Both the position numbers and the translations under genes were made by a program. Of a stretch of 64,000 bases of DNA, positions 17,983 through 27,771 are shown one piece after another. The DNA is from Promethearchaeota archaeon. Lineage in GTDB: Archaea; Asgardarchaeota; Lokiarchaeia; Sigyniarchaeales; SOKP01. The stretch spans positions 1-64,000 of the forward strand of contig JAGXNO010000003.1 of the NCBI GenBank assembly GCA_019894975.1, given 5' to 3'. The stretch's first letter is position 1. Each line of letters starts with the position of its first letter. The notes beneath the pieces were generated by a model, which was not told the origin of the DNA, searched no databases, and was given only the letters and a program-made list of their open reading frames with translations.

Positions 17983-19551
17983 ATGCTTAAAAAAGAAAAT
18001 TCAGAAAAGCAATATGATTTGGTGATTATAGGCGCAGGTCCAGGTGGTTATCATGCGGCCATTAGAGCTGCCCAGTATGGGGCCAAAGTAGCATTAATAG
18101 AAAAAAATAGGTTGGGTGGAACGTGTTTAAATAGGGGATGTATTCCCACAAAAGCTTTACTTGCTTCTGCTCACTATCTTGAAAAACTTCATGATGCTGA
18201 AGAATTTGGAATCTTAATTAAGGATTATATTGTAAATTTTGAAAAAGTTGTTGAGAGAAAAAATAAAATAGTAAATGAACTTGGTAGCGGAATTGCAAAT
18301 CTTCTAAAGTCTTGGAAAAATGATGTCTATCTAGGTCACGGTAAAATTCTTGGAGGAACTTCCGAAGTGGGTTTTCATATTTTAATTCAAGGAGAAAATA
18401 TTTATGAAACCATTCTTGCAAAAAGAGTTATAATAGCTACGGGTTCAACTCCCGCTTTGATTTCTAATTTTAATATAGATCATGAGAGAATATTGACTAG
18501 TGATGATATCTTAGATCCTAATTTCAAGACTATCCCGAAGCGATTATTAATTATTGGTGCTGGAGTGATTGGATGTGAGTTTGCTGACATTTTTGCGACT
18601 TTTGGGAGTAAAGTAACATTATTAGAGTATCTTCCATCGCTAATAGCCGCAGAGGAGCCAATAATCATAAAACATTTACAAAAAAAGTTCGATTCAGTGG
18701 GTATTAAGATTTTCACTTCACAAAATGTCTTATCTGTTGAAAATGAAGGTTCCAATGTAAAGGCTATCACCTGTTCTGCTTCGGTTCCTAGAGATGATAT
18801 CGAAAAGGCAGAAAAATCTATTTATGAAGCAGATTTATGTTTAGTTTCAATTGGAAGAAATAAAGTATCAAAAAACTTAGGATTAGAGGAATTAGGGATT
18901 GAAACTAGGAGGGGCGCAATTGAAGTTGATCCTGATACGCTAGAAACAGCTGTTAATGGGATATATGCTATAGGTGATGTGACTGGAGGGCTTATGCTTG
19001 CTCACGTAGCTAGCTATGAAGGAGATATAGCTGTAGCAAACGCTCTTTCTAGTCTTGGAATATTTAAAAATCATCCGGGGAGAACAAATTATAGAGTTGT
19101 ACCTTCTACGATCTTTACAAGTCCCAATATCGGTTCAGTCGGACTCAAAAGAAAACAAGCTAAAGAATTAGGAATTGATGTCTTAGTAGGACAATTTCCA
19201 TATGAATCTCTTGGGAAAGCAAAATGTATGGGAGATAAAGGACTTTTAATAATCTTAGCAGATAAGCATACAACTCAAATCGTCGGTGCTTCGTGTATAG
19301 GTGAAAGTGCCTCAGAATTGATTGCTGAGATTTCACTTGCGATGCAAAATGGATTAACAATTGAAGACATCACAGGTACAATACATAGTCATCCAACACT
19401 CTCAGAAATGGTGTTAGAGGCAGCAGAAGCTGTTGTAGGACGAGCTATCCATAAGAAAGGAAGACCAATTACACCAAGATTAAGAGATATTTTAATGGAA
19501 CAAGTACCTTTTGAAATTAAATTGAAAAAGCCCAAGATCTACTCAAAATAA
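17983..19551 (+). CDS. lpdA: Dihydrolipoamide dehydrogenase
   Basis: This FAD/NAD disulfide oxidoreductase regenerates lipoamide for 2-oxoacid dehydrogenases or the glycine cleavage system. The 522-residue product has the FAD motif VIIGAGPGGYHAAI, the redox pair in GGTCLNRGCIPTKAL (C48, C53), the NAD motif LIIGAGVIGCEFADIFATFG, the second FAD segment GIYAIGDVTGG, and the catalytic IHSHPTLSEM near the C-terminus. It is slightly longer than usual. No lipoyl protein or acyltransferase gene is near; the partner complex must be encoded elsewhere. Confidence 0.95.
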   Translation: MLKKENSEKQYDLVIIGAGPGGYHAAIRAAQYGAKVALIEKNRLGGTCLNRGCIPTKALLASAHYLEKLHDAEEFGILIKDYIVNFEKVVERKNKIVNELGSGIANLLKSWKNDVYLGHGKILGGTSEVGFHILIQGENIYETILAKRVIIATGSTPALISNFNIDHERILTSDDILDPNFKTIPKRLLIIGAGVIGCEFADIFATFGSKVTLLEYLPSLIAAEEPIIIKHLQKKFDSVGIKIFTSQNVLSVENEGSNVKAITCSASVPRDDIEKAEKSIYEADLCLVSIGRNKVSKNLGLEELGIETRRGAIEVDPDTLETAVNGIYAIGDVTGGLMLAHVASYEGDIAVANALSSLGIFKNHPGRTNYRVVPSTIFTSPNIGSVGLKRKQAKELGIDVLVGQFPYESLGKAKCMGDKGLLIILADKHTTQIVGASCIGESASELIAEISLAMQNGLTIEDITGTIHSHPTLSEMVLEAAEAVVGRAIHKKGRPITPRLRDILMEQVPFEIKLKKPKIYSK

Positions 19552-19614
19552 AAAATTTCTTATTCTCTTATTTTAAACTTTATTACAAATTAAAAAGTGT
19601 CGGAAAGAGTGAAT

Positions 19615-19845
19615 ATGAAATACAAATTGAATAAAAAAAGAAAAACTGAAAACTTAGATGGGTATAAGAAAAATCCAGAATTCTTCAGAATCCCAATAAT
19701 ACCAATTAATTATAATTCATTATGGGGAAGATTATTTAATACCAAAATCCCTCCAAAGGATTGGAAATTTGAATCAAACCATACCTTTAAAATAGTTAAT
19801 AATGATATTAATCTGGATGCAAAATTAAAGTCTAAAAAAAAATGA
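19615..19845 (+). CDS. Small basic protein of unknown function
   Basis: This 76-residue, Lys/Asn-rich product (MKYKLNKKRKTENLDGYKKN...) has no recognisable domain. An AGAGTGA ribosome site lies just before the ATG at 19615; in-frame GTG codons upstream overlap that site. It follows lpdA by 63 bases in the same direction. Its tail (DINLDAKLKSKKK) loosely resembles the tail of the small protein at 39867 (DIDAKINHRK), but this may be chance. Confidence 0.5.
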   Translation: MKYKLNKKRKTENLDGYKKNPEFFRIPIIPINYNSLWGRLFNTKIPPKDWKFESNHTFKIVNNDINLDAKLKSKKK

Positions 19846-20048
19846 GATGGAGATTAGTATTTAATGTTTTTTTTTAATTTTTAATACCTAAATTCAGTGT
19901 TTTTTATGTAAGTAAGAATTTGAATGACTATAACAACTACCAATTTTGTTTTTATAAAGTATAAAAAAAGAGTATAAAGAAAATATTTGGATATTGCATG
20001 TAACTATCGATATAAGTAATTAATGCATTATTTTAAACAAAAATTAAT

Positions 20049-21164
20049 TTATTTCTTGTTTTTTAAAGAAATTAATTTATAATACCAATCTAATTTCTTA
20101 TTCTCCCACTCAATAGTGTTATTAAATGGAACAATAAATTGCTCAATTATACCTTTTGAAAGCATATTATTTATTACTTTTTCACCATTATCATTTCTAA
20201 TTAATATCATCGAATATCCTTCTGGAGCTCCAGATGCTCCAACGCTAATATCTGTAAATCTTCCTGTGAATTCATCACACTCATGGCAACTATTTCTAAT
20301 TGCAGGATCTAAAGTTTTGATATCGATTTCAAATTTTCTATTATCTCTGGTTTGGATAAAGAAATTCTTTTTTATCCATGTTTTCTTGATTTTAGTAGGA
20401 CCAACTTTGGTTTCTCTCTTTAAAATATCATACAATTGATCATAGATAAAATTCTTAAAACAGAAAAGACCTATAATGTATTTAATTACATGAGCTGGTT
20501 TAACATGCAAAAATTTCATTTTATTAACAGCCCTACATTGGCAAGGAGTTCCAATAAATGCCATTCTTAGCTGGTCAATATCAAATATCTCCTTTTTCAT
20601 AAGAATCTCTTGCGATATTTCGTATAATTTTTTTAAAGGGAATATTTGAGAAGAAATAGAATAGCGTGTACCTGCTGATTTAAATAAATCTTCTTTGTCA
20701 AATATAATTTTTGGAACAGGTTCAAAATTATGGTCAAATTCTGAAACAATAGCTGCATCAATTTTATGTTTTTCAAATAAATGTGTTAGAATTGCTGAAA
20801 CTACCCCTCCATCTTGTCCAACTTTTTCTAATGCCGAGTTTGTTGTTTTAGCAGCAAGAATTTTAACGATATGTCCAATATTATTTTCAATACAATAAGT
20901 ATCATTTAATTCTTTTAATAATGTTTTAGTTTGAGGACAAATGTAATAACAAACGCCACATTTAGTACAATTATCAACACTTTTTTCCGATTTAAAACCA
21001 GGAATATATCCATTCATCTCAATAACATTAAAACCTTGACATTCGCAATATGCTATGCAAGCTCCACAGGCACAGCATTTATTACTTTTAATTATTTCAT
21101 TTTGAAGATCTTCAAATGTTTTTACTTCATTTTGCAAAAGTTTCTGAGAATCTGATTCAGTCAA
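20049..21164 (-). CDS. FrhB/FdhB-like F420-dependent oxidoreductase subunit, module i
   Basis: The 371-residue product has two N-terminal [4Fe-4S] motifs (CCACGACIAYCEC and CTKCGVCYYICPQ) followed by the FrhB domain: GQDGGVVSAILTHLFEKHKIDAAIVSE, IGTPCQCRAVNKMKF, GLFCFKNFIYDQL. FrhB-type proteins carry FAD and Fe-S clusters and pass electrons to or from F420. The closing segment SCHECDEFTGRFTDISVGASG is also typical. The start is TTG with a GAGAGA ribosome site. As the last gene of a five-gene operon with HdrBC-, HdrA- and MvhD-like subunits, it is the likely F420 (or related hydride) port of that complex. Confidence 0.87.
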   Translation of the reverse strand: MTESDSQKLLQNEVKTFEDLQNEIIKSNKCCACGACIAYCECQGFNVIEMNGYIPGFKSEKSVDNCTKCGVCYYICPQTKTLLKELNDTYCIENNIGHIVKILAAKTTNSALEKVGQDGGVVSAILTHLFEKHKIDAAIVSEFDHNFEPVPKIIFDKEDLFKSAGTRYSISSQIFPLKKLYEISQEILMKKEIFDIDQLRMAFIGTPCQCRAVNKMKFLHVKPAHVIKYIIGLFCFKNFIYDQLYDILKRETKVGPTKIKKTWIKKNFFIQTRDNRKFEIDIKTLDPAIRNSCHECDEFTGRFTDISVGASGAPEGYSMILIRNDNGEKVINNMLSKGIIEQFIVPFNNTIEWENKKLDWYYKLISLKNKK

Positions 21165-21179
21165 TATAATTCTCTCTTT

Positions 21180-21686
21180 TTATTTCTTTTTACAATTATA
21201 TTCTAATTCAAATATTCCAAATTTTTTAGGGATTTTTAATTCTCCAAATCCTTTAATTTTCTTTGTAAAATCTTTAATTAACTCTGAAAATTGTTTTCCC
21301 TCACTTGCTGAAATTGAGTGTAATTGAAATCGATCTGCTTCTATCCCAATATATTTTATTAAATTCTTTAAATGATCCATTCTTACTTGAGTATATTCGA
21401 ATCCTTTCATATAATGACAATCACCCATATGGCATCCAATAATTATTACTCCATCTATTCCATTATTAAAAGCTCGTAGAACAAATGTTGGATCAACCCT
21501 GCTAGAACACATTACCCTAATAATCCTAATATTCGGGGGATACTGGAATCTAGAAACACCTGCTAAGTCTGCACCCGCATAACTACACCAATTACAGCAA
21601 AAAACTAAAATAATTGGTTCAAATTCACTTATTATCTTTTTTTTTATTTTTAACAGTACTGATCCCCCCAAATTAGATAATTTCAT
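21180..21686 (-). CDS. MvhD-like [2Fe-2S]-binding electron-transfer subunit
   Basis: MvhD links hydrogenase or formate dehydrogenase to HdrA. The 168-residue product shows the family pattern: VFCCNWCSYAGADLAGVSR, IRIIRVMCSSRVDPTFVLRAFNNGIDGVIIIGCHMGDCHYMKGFEY. All five family Cys are present. The first 28 residues (MKLSNLGG...) overlap the 3' end of the upstream double-HdrA gene by 14 bases, so translation is coupled. No hydrogenase is in this operon; the FrhB-like subunit downstream is the likely donor or acceptor. Confidence 0.92.
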   Translation of the reverse strand: MKLSNLGGSVLLKIKKKIISEFEPIILVFCCNWCSYAGADLAGVSRFQYPPNIRIIRVMCSSRVDPTFVLRAFNNGIDGVIIIGCHMGDCHYMKGFEYTQVRMDHLKNLIKYIGIEADRFQLHSISASEGKQFSELIKDFTKKIKGFGELKIPKKFGIFELEYNCKKK

Positions 21687-24600
21687 AATTCATTATATTT
21701 AAGTTTGGTAATAAATCAATCATTTTGCAAATTTGAAATTTACTAAAATGATTTTGATCAATAGCCCCAACTGAGCATTCAACAACGCAAGCCCCACAAC
21801 CTTTACAAAGAGCATTAATTACACGAGTCTTTCTCAAAGATGTATTATATAAACCCATTTCTTTATAAAATTCAATCAATTCAATAGCATTATAAGGGCA
21901 AATCTCAATACATTTACCGCATCCTATACATTTTTCTTCATTTATATAAGAAGTTATACATGCAGTTTCTATTTCCCCTTTAACCATTATTATTGTCGCT
22001 CTTCCCGCGGCACCATAAGCTTGAGTGATACTTTCACCTATCCATTTCGGCCAATGAGCTCCTCCACATAGGAAAATTCCTTCTGTTGCAAAATCAATTG
22101 GTCTAAGTTTTGTATCAGCTTCTAAGAAAAAGCCATCTGTATTTGTTGATACTTTTAACAATTTTGCTAATTTCTCGGTATCATCAGTAGGGACTTTAGG
22201 AGTAGCTAATATTAATAAATCAGTATTATATTCTATATTTGTTTGGGCACCAACATTCTTATATACGATATGGAAATTATCATTTTCACCACTGATTTTG
22301 ATATCATCAATTGAACGGTATCTTTCATAAGTAACTTTTTTTCGAAGCCTTCGCCATAGATTTTCAGCATTTAAATCTGAGAATTGAAACTCTCTATATA
22401 AAATATGGATATGTGCATTAGAGTTTATATTTAATAATTTTTCAATATTCTTTAATGCTACGCCACAACAGATATTTGAGCAATAAGCTTTTATATTATC
22501 TCCCCTATTAAATTCGTTTCTTCTTTGATCTACGCATAGTATTATTGTAGCATCTTTAAATTCAGGAATATTTGCATCTTTCATCCCAGTTAATTCTGTT
22601 TGTGTAAGTATACGTTTAGGATATCTTTCCGATAATTCTACCCACCTGTTTGTTTTTATTTGCTTAGTTCCCGTAGCCACTATTATTGTACCCACATTGA
22701 ACATTTTATTTTTTGAATTATCATGAGTATTTTTAACTTTAACTTGGTAATTTCCAATATAACCTTGAATATCATCTATATCTGAATTTAATAATATATG
22801 AACATTGGATTTGTTTTTCAAATCTCTAATTTCCTGTAAAATTTCATTTTTCGTAATAGGTATATAATATAAATCAATAAATTCGAGTGCAACGCCTCCA
22901 AGAAAAGATTTCTTATCTACAAGATAAATCTCAAATCCTTGATTTGCCAAATTATGTGCAGCAGATATTCCTGCTATTCCACCACCGATTATTAGAGTTG
23001 ACTTTTCAACTTTTACTTTAATGCTTTCTAAAGGTTTTAAATTAATTACTTTTGCCAAATACATTCTTATTAAATCACATGCTTTTTCAGTAGCCTTTTT
23101 AGGTTCATTTTGATGAACCCAAGAATCTTGGTTTCTTATGTTTACTAGTTCAAATAAAAATGGATTTAATCCAGCTTCTCTTAGAGTATTTTTAAAAAGC
23201 TGTTCATGAGTTCGCGGGGTACAAGAAGCAACTATAAATCTGTTAAGATTATATTTTTTGATTAGTTCTTTAATCCGTTCTTGGGAATCAGAACTACACG
23301 AATACATGTTTTCTTCAACGTGGGCAACATAAGGCAATTTAGAAACATAATCTACTACTTCGGAAACATTAACAATACCTCCGATATTAATACCACACTG
23401 ACAAACTAAAATACCTACACGAGGTTCATCCTCCGGTTTTACTGGTATTTCTGGAGGATATTTGTATTTTTTTATATTTTGAAATCTAACAGAATATAAT
23501 TTTTCGCTAATTTTAGCAGCACATGCAGAACCTTCAGTAACTGCCATTTGAATATCATTGGGTTTTCTAGAATAACCAGTTACGAATATGTTCTTTTTTT
23601 CAAGTAAGATTATATCTGTTTCACTAATATAACCTAAATTGCTACAACCCACATTAAGTTGTCTTAAAAGTTCATAATAAGAGGGAGTTGGAGATAATGC
23701 ACTAGCTAATATGGCCATATCCACTTCAAAAGTTCCAACTTTTCCTTTATCAATATCTTCGTAAAATAATTTTAATTTTCCGTTATCTAAATTTTCTTTG
23801 ATAAATGAAACATGACCATTCACATATTTAACATTATATTCATTCTTACTTTTTTCAATAAATTCATAGAAGTTTTTACCTTTAGCTCTGATTTCTGTAT
23901 TAAAAATATAACAATCAATACTAGGATCATGTTCTTTAACAACAATTGCTTCTTTAGCTGAATTCATACAACATATGGCAGAACAATATTTTTTACATTC
24001 TGGATGATGAACGTCTCGAGACCCAACACATTGTATAAAAGCAATTGAATGAGGATGTTTTTTATCCTCTAATCTTATGATTTGACCACCAGTAGGTCCA
24101 TTTGCAGATAAAAGACGTTCAAATTGCATACTAGACAAAACATTAGGAGAAGAGCCAGCAAAAGAATCATATACATCCGGCATTTTTTGGTTATATCCTG
24201 TAGAAATAACAATAGCCCCTACTTTTAAATTAATTTCTTCTGGTTTTTGTAAAAAATCTATTGCTTCTTCATTACAGGCTTCAGCACAAAGTCCACATAT
24301 CCTATAATTAAAAGATAAACATTTTGATTCATCAATGAGATATATAGGGGGTACTGATGATGGAAAAGGCATATATATGGCGCCTCGAGTTTTTAAATAA
24401 GCATCAAATTCGCTAGGAATTCCTCTAACTGGACAAATCTCGCCACAATCTCCACATCCTTTACAGAGGTCTTCTTTTATATATCTTGGCTTTCTTATAA
24501 TTGATATTGTGTAATCACCAGCAGATCCTCTAATATTTTTAACATAAGAATAAGTTAATAACTCAATATTTGGATTTCTATATATATCAACCATTTTTGG

Positions 24601-24786
24601 AGCTAAGATGCATAAACTACAATCAAGGGTGGGATATATTTTGTCTAATTGAGCCATAGTACCCCCAATAGTTGGTTTAATTTCGACTAAATATACCTTA
24701 AAACCTAACTTAGTTAGATCTAAGGATGCCTGTATCCCTGAGATTCCTCCTCCAATAACCAAAACACTACTCTGCAAATTTGACAT
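21673..24786 (-). CDS. Tandem double HdrA-like flavoprotein
   Basis: HdrA carries the bifurcating FAD of heterodisulfide reductase. This 1037-residue product contains two HdrA flavin domains. The first (VLVIGGGISGIQASLDL) has the cluster motif LDCSLCILAPKM and two ferredoxin clusters (CKGCGDCGEICPV; CGLCAEACN). At about residue 460 an HdrA N-terminal domain begins (VGILVCQCGINIGGI) and leads into a second flavin domain (STLIIGGGIAGISAAHNL), in which the Cys motif is lost (FIDLYYIPITKNEI). It closes with two more ferredoxin clusters (CIGCGKCIEICP; CKGCGACVVECS). This layout resembles BamE-like fused HdrA proteins. The operon neighbours suggest a large electron-confurcating complex. Confidence 0.88.
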   Translation of the reverse strand: MSNLQSSVLVIGGGISGIQASLDLTKLGFKVYLVEIKPTIGGTMAQLDKIYPTLDCSLCILAPKMVDIYRNPNIELLTYSYVKNIRGSAGDYTISIIRKPRYIKEDLCKGCGDCGEICPVRGIPSEFDAYLKTRGAIYMPFPSSVPPIYLIDESKCLSFNYRICGLCAEACNEEAIDFLQKPEEINLKVGAIVISTGYNQKMPDVYDSFAGSSPNVLSSMQFERLLSANGPTGGQIIRLEDKKHPHSIAFIQCVGSRDVHHPECKKYCSAICCMNSAKEAIVVKEHDPSIDCYIFNTEIRAKGKNFYEFIEKSKNEYNVKYVNGHVSFIKENLDNGKLKLFYEDIDKGKVGTFEVDMAILASALSPTPSYYELLRQLNVGCSNLGYISETDIILLEKKNIFVTGYSRKPNDIQMAVTEGSACAAKISEKLYSVRFQNIKKYKYPPEIPVKPEDEPRVGILVCQCGINIGGIVNVSEVVDYVSKLPYVAHVEENMYSCSSDSQERIKELIKKYNLNRFIVASCTPRTHEQLFKNTLREAGLNPFLFELVNIRNQDSWVHQNEPKKATEKACDLIRMYLAKVINLKPLESIKVKVEKSTLIIGGGIAGISAAHNLANQGFEIYLVDKKSFLGGVALEFIDLYYIPITKNEILQEIRDLKNKSNVHILLNSDIDDIQGYIGNYQVKVKNTHDNSKNKMFNVGTIIVATGTKQIKTNRWVELSERYPKRILTQTELTGMKDANIPEFKDATIILCVDQRRNEFNRGDNIKAYCSNICCGVALKNIEKLLNINSNAHIHILYREFQFSDLNAENLWRRLRKKVTYERYRSIDDIKISGENDNFHIVYKNVGAQTNIEYNTDLLILATPKVPTDDTEKLAKLLKVSTNTDGFFLEADTKLRPIDFATEGIFLCGGAHWPKWIGESITQAYGAAGRATIIMVKGEIETACITSYINEEKCIGCGKCIEICPYNAIELIEFYKEMGLYNTSLRKTRVINALCKGCGACVVECSVGAIDQNHFSKFQICKMIDLLPNLNIMNYEII

Positions 24787-24843
24787 TTATCACTGCTATT
24801 GAAAAAATTTATTAACTTTATATCTCAATTTTGTAAGATGAAT

Positions 24844-26073
24844 TTAAAAAAGCATTAGCAATTTTCCAATAAAACTTGCTAAATCTACGACTTTTATTTT
24901 ATTTCTCAATTCATTATTCTCTTTATTTAAAGAAGACTCACTTATATAACAATTGAAGTGTGTTAGACATTTAGGGCAAGTAACAATTAAATAATCTGCT
25001 CCAGTATTAGCTGCTTCATTAATACGATTTTGCCTTAAAAAATGTGTGAATTCATTACAATTTGTAAATGTCGAAACACCACAACAACTAGCGTCATCTT
25101 TTATGTTTTCCATTTCAATCAATTCTACTCCTGGGATTTGTTTGATTAATTCTCTTGGGGAATTATATAGTTTTCCCCCTAAACGCCCTATTCGACAAGA
25201 ATCGTGATACGTTACCTTAATTTTAGAATTGTAAGGAAATTTAACATGGTCAAGTATTTTTTCCTTTAGAAAAAATTCAGAAAAATGAAAAACTTTAAAA
25301 TCAAAACCATCTACTATTTTTGGATAATCATATTTCCATGTTCGATATCCTTCAGCACATCCAACTATTACAGTTTTTACACCTGCATTTTTGTAAAGCT
25401 GAGTATTATATTCAGCAAATTTTTTAAAAGTTTCAATATTGCCTTCACCCCATAAAATATCGTGTCCACAACATTTTTCATTTAATACTACGGGTACTAT
25501 ATTGGCTTCATTAAGTAAATCTATTATTGTAATAGGTATATTGGTATAATTAAGACCTAAATTATAAAAAATTTCTCCCATTAAAGGCAAACATCCAATA
25601 AAATAAGCAATTTCACCCGATTCTGCTATTTTTAATCCTTTTTCCTCTAAAAATTCTAATTTATTTGGATTTATAGCATCATTTGCCATCATTTTTGAAA
25701 TTAGTGGGAAGATTTCATTATGTGTTTCACATCTAGCAACCTTATCTAATTCTGAATTATTCTTACTTGAAATTTTTCTTAATTCTAAAATTAATTCAGG
25801 TATTCTTACACCATTATTCTCTTGAGTCATTGGACAATATATAGTACATTGACCACATGTAAGACAGTTCCATATATTATGATTATTTAAAACCTCTCCT
25901 AATGAAGAAAAGATTAGATCTCCTATCAATAATCGTGGAAAAAATATGTCTAAATGCGAAAGTGGACACACATTTACACATCGATTGCAAGCATAACAAT
26001 AATTTGCCATTGAAATTACATTTTCAATTATTCCTCCTGAATTAAGACTATTTGATGCATCAATAGATTTCAT
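24844..26073 (-). CDS. HdrBC/HdrD-like heterodisulfide reductase catalytic subunit
   Basis: The 409-residue protein combines an HdrC-type part with two [4Fe-4S] motifs (CYACNRCVNVCP, CLTCGQCTIYCP) and an HdrB-type part with two CCG domains: one ending NEKCCGHDILWG with GCAEGY, and one with HDSCRIGRLGG, DDASCCGVSTF and CPKCLTHF. The CCG domains hold non-cubane clusters that cleave disulfides in HdrB. The natural substrate is unlikely to be CoM-S-S-CoB, since no methyl-CoM reductase is here. It is the HdrBC counterpart for the double HdrA encoded 57 bases downstream. Confidence 0.88.
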   Translation of the reverse strand: MKSIDASNSLNSGGIIENVISMANYCYACNRCVNVCPLSHLDIFFPRLLIGDLIFSSLGEVLNNHNIWNCLTCGQCTIYCPMTQENNGVRIPELILELRKISSKNNSELDKVARCETHNEIFPLISKMMANDAINPNKLEFLEEKGLKIAESGEIAYFIGCLPLMGEIFYNLGLNYTNIPITIIDLLNEANIVPVVLNEKCCGHDILWGEGNIETFKKFAEYNTQLYKNAGVKTVIVGCAEGYRTWKYDYPKIVDGFDFKVFHFSEFFLKEKILDHVKFPYNSKIKVTYHDSCRIGRLGGKLYNSPRELIKQIPGVELIEMENIKDDASCCGVSTFTNCNEFTHFLRQNRINEAANTGADYLIVTCPKCLTHFNCYISESSLNKENNELRNKIKVVDLASFIGKLLMLF

Positions 26074-26102
26074 GTTCGGGATAGAAACAAATTAATTGGT
26101 AA

Positions 26103-26267
26103 TTATTTATCATCATAAAATTCAAAAAATCCACATTTAGAACACTGAAAACCGCTAAAAGAGCTTCTACGCCTATAAATATAATCACCACACTCTAAAG
26201 TTGAACCACAGTTAGAACATTTTTCTTTATTTTTTATCTCTTCATTTTTTTTCTCTTCTATTAACAT
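26103..26267 (-). CDS. Small zinc-ribbon protein
   Basis: This 54-residue protein has two CxxC pairs (CSNCGSTLECG and CSKCGFF) around a basic patch RRRSSFSG. I place the start at the ATG at 26267, because GGAGGG lies 4 bases before it; an in-frame ATG eight codons upstream lacks such a site. It is 29 bases upstream of the HdrBC-like gene and is likely the first gene of that operon. A role in complex assembly or nucleic-acid binding cannot be distinguished. Confidence 0.65.
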   Translation of the reverse strand: MLIEEKKNEEIKNKEKCSNCGSTLECGDYIYRRRSSFSGFQCSKCGFFEFYDDK

Positions 26268-26327
26268 GAATCCCTCCATAAACTTTTTCAACTTTCAATT
26301 TACTAATGTGTTAAACTCAAAACTAGT

Positions 26328-26366
26328 ATTGATATTTTATAATAAAAAGTATCGAAAAATATCAAT
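26328..26366. promoter_or_regulatory. 11-bp perfect inverted repeat before the Hdr operon
   Basis: ATTGATATTTT and AAAATATCAAT are exact reverse complements separated by 17 bases. They lie about 60 bases upstream of the first gene of the minus-strand Hdr operon. The arms contain TTGATA/TATCAA, the half-site seen in the operators at 33854 and 36446, but with different spacing. It may be an operator or leader hairpin. Confidence 0.4.
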
Positions 26367-26623
26367 CACCATGACAAGAATAGTAATCATAATATAAAAA
26401 TCTTCACTTTATATGCAGAGACTCAAACCTTTAAGATAGAGATTACTAAATCATCATTTCTAATATCGAATATTTTTGATTGATTAATAAATTAAACCTC
26501 CCATTATGGTAATGCAAATGATCAAAATAGGAAGTTTATTTCCTTATTTAAAAAATTTTTAATATTTTTTTTAATATATTGGAATATTCAATACACAAAA
26601 CTGACTAACATTTCTACAAAATT

Positions 26624-27700
26624 TTATTCAAAAGCTTCGGGAATTAAAACAATAAAGTTAGTTCCTTGGGAATAATCCCCAGGCACTCTATCGTCGACCC
26701 TAATTTTTCCATTATATTTGTTTATTATCATGTTAACAAGTGATAATCCAAAACCCATTCCTTTTGAATATTTATCTCTATTATATCTCCTCTTAAAAAT
26801 AGTTTTTTTCTGATCATCTGATATTCCAATACCATTATCCATAATTTCAATTTTTAAATAATTGATTTCAAGATTTAACTCCTTTGAAATTTTTATGGTA
26901 ATTTCCACAATAGGATTATCGTTATATGTTATGGCATTAGTTAATATAATCTCAAATAAATCTAATAAGAGTTTATTTGCTTTAACCCAGATTGTTTGAT
27001 TTGGGGCATCTATAGAGATATTTATCTTTATTTCTTGGAAACTTCTTTGAATAAATGTAATTGATTCCTTAAGAATTTCTAATACATTAAGTTTTTCTAA
27101 AAAGATATCAGATTCCTCCAATCTTGATAGTTTTTGTGCATTTGAAACTAAATTCTTGGCTCTAAAACCTTGGTTTCTTATTATATTCAATAATTCATCC
27201 AATTCTTTCGCATTTTTTCCATTTTTTCTATATATTGAATAGAGTTCAGTAGAGGATAAAATATTTTGAATAAGATTATTCATGTTGTGAATAAGCAAAT
27301 CTTTGTAAAATTTTACACTTTCATTAACATCGGTTAATTTTTCTATTTTAGAGATATATTCGCTTAAAAAGCTAAAAATAATCCCATTAACTATAAGTAG
27401 TAAAGCTCGAAGAAGATTATCTATGTTCATTAAACTCGACATATCCATTCTAAATAAAAAAGGAAAGAAGATCAATGATCCTGCCAGTAATATAGGTACA
27501 ATTAATCCTTTCTTTTTCCACCAAAAACAAGCAACAGCTATAGGTATATAAAAAAAATGGGAAAAAATTACATTAATATTAAGTACTATTTGAAAAAAGT
27601 AATTTAATAAGATTGAGAAGATTAAAAGAATTACAAGCATAAGAATCCTTAGCTCATCCATATAATTTTCAAATTTCATCTTCATAATCATCTCACACAT
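26624..27700 (-). CDS. Membrane-bound sensor histidine kinase
   Basis: The 358-residue protein starts with about four hydrophobic helices (residues 15-120), then a dimerisation helix with the phospho-acceptor candidate LLIHNMNNLIQNIL near residue 137. The ATPase domain follows: N-box LLDLFEIILTNAITYND, G1 EIMDNGIGIS, and G2 KGMGFGLSLVNMIINKYNG. It has no PAS or HAMP domain. No response regulator is adjacent, which is common for archaeal kinases. Its position between two electron-transfer operons suggests it senses redox or membrane state, but nothing in the sequence shows this. Confidence 0.87.
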   Translation of the reverse strand: MCEMIMKMKFENYMDELRILMLVILLIFSILLNYFFQIVLNINVIFSHFFYIPIAVACFWWKKKGLIVPILLAGSLIFFPFLFRMDMSSLMNIDNLLRALLLIVNGIIFSFLSEYISKIEKLTDVNESVKFYKDLLIHNMNNLIQNILSSTELYSIYRKNGKNAKELDELLNIIRNQGFRAKNLVSNAQKLSRLEESDIFLEKLNVLEILKESITFIQRSFQEIKINISIDAPNQTIWVKANKLLLDLFEIILTNAITYNDNPIVEITIKISKELNLEINYLKIEIMDNGIGISDDQKKTIFKRRYNRDKYSKGMGFGLSLVNMIINKYNGKIRVDDRVPGDYSQGTNFIVLIPEAFE

Positions 27701-27771
27701 CTCTTATTACATACAACAACTTTTTTTTTTCTTGTAAGAAATTTACTTTTAAAATTTTTAATTAAAATAAG

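Noticed and set aside
24000-24786. A second selenocysteine gene among the other HdrA copies
   Set aside because: Both other HdrA genes have ordinary Cys codons at the matching positions and no in-frame UGA.
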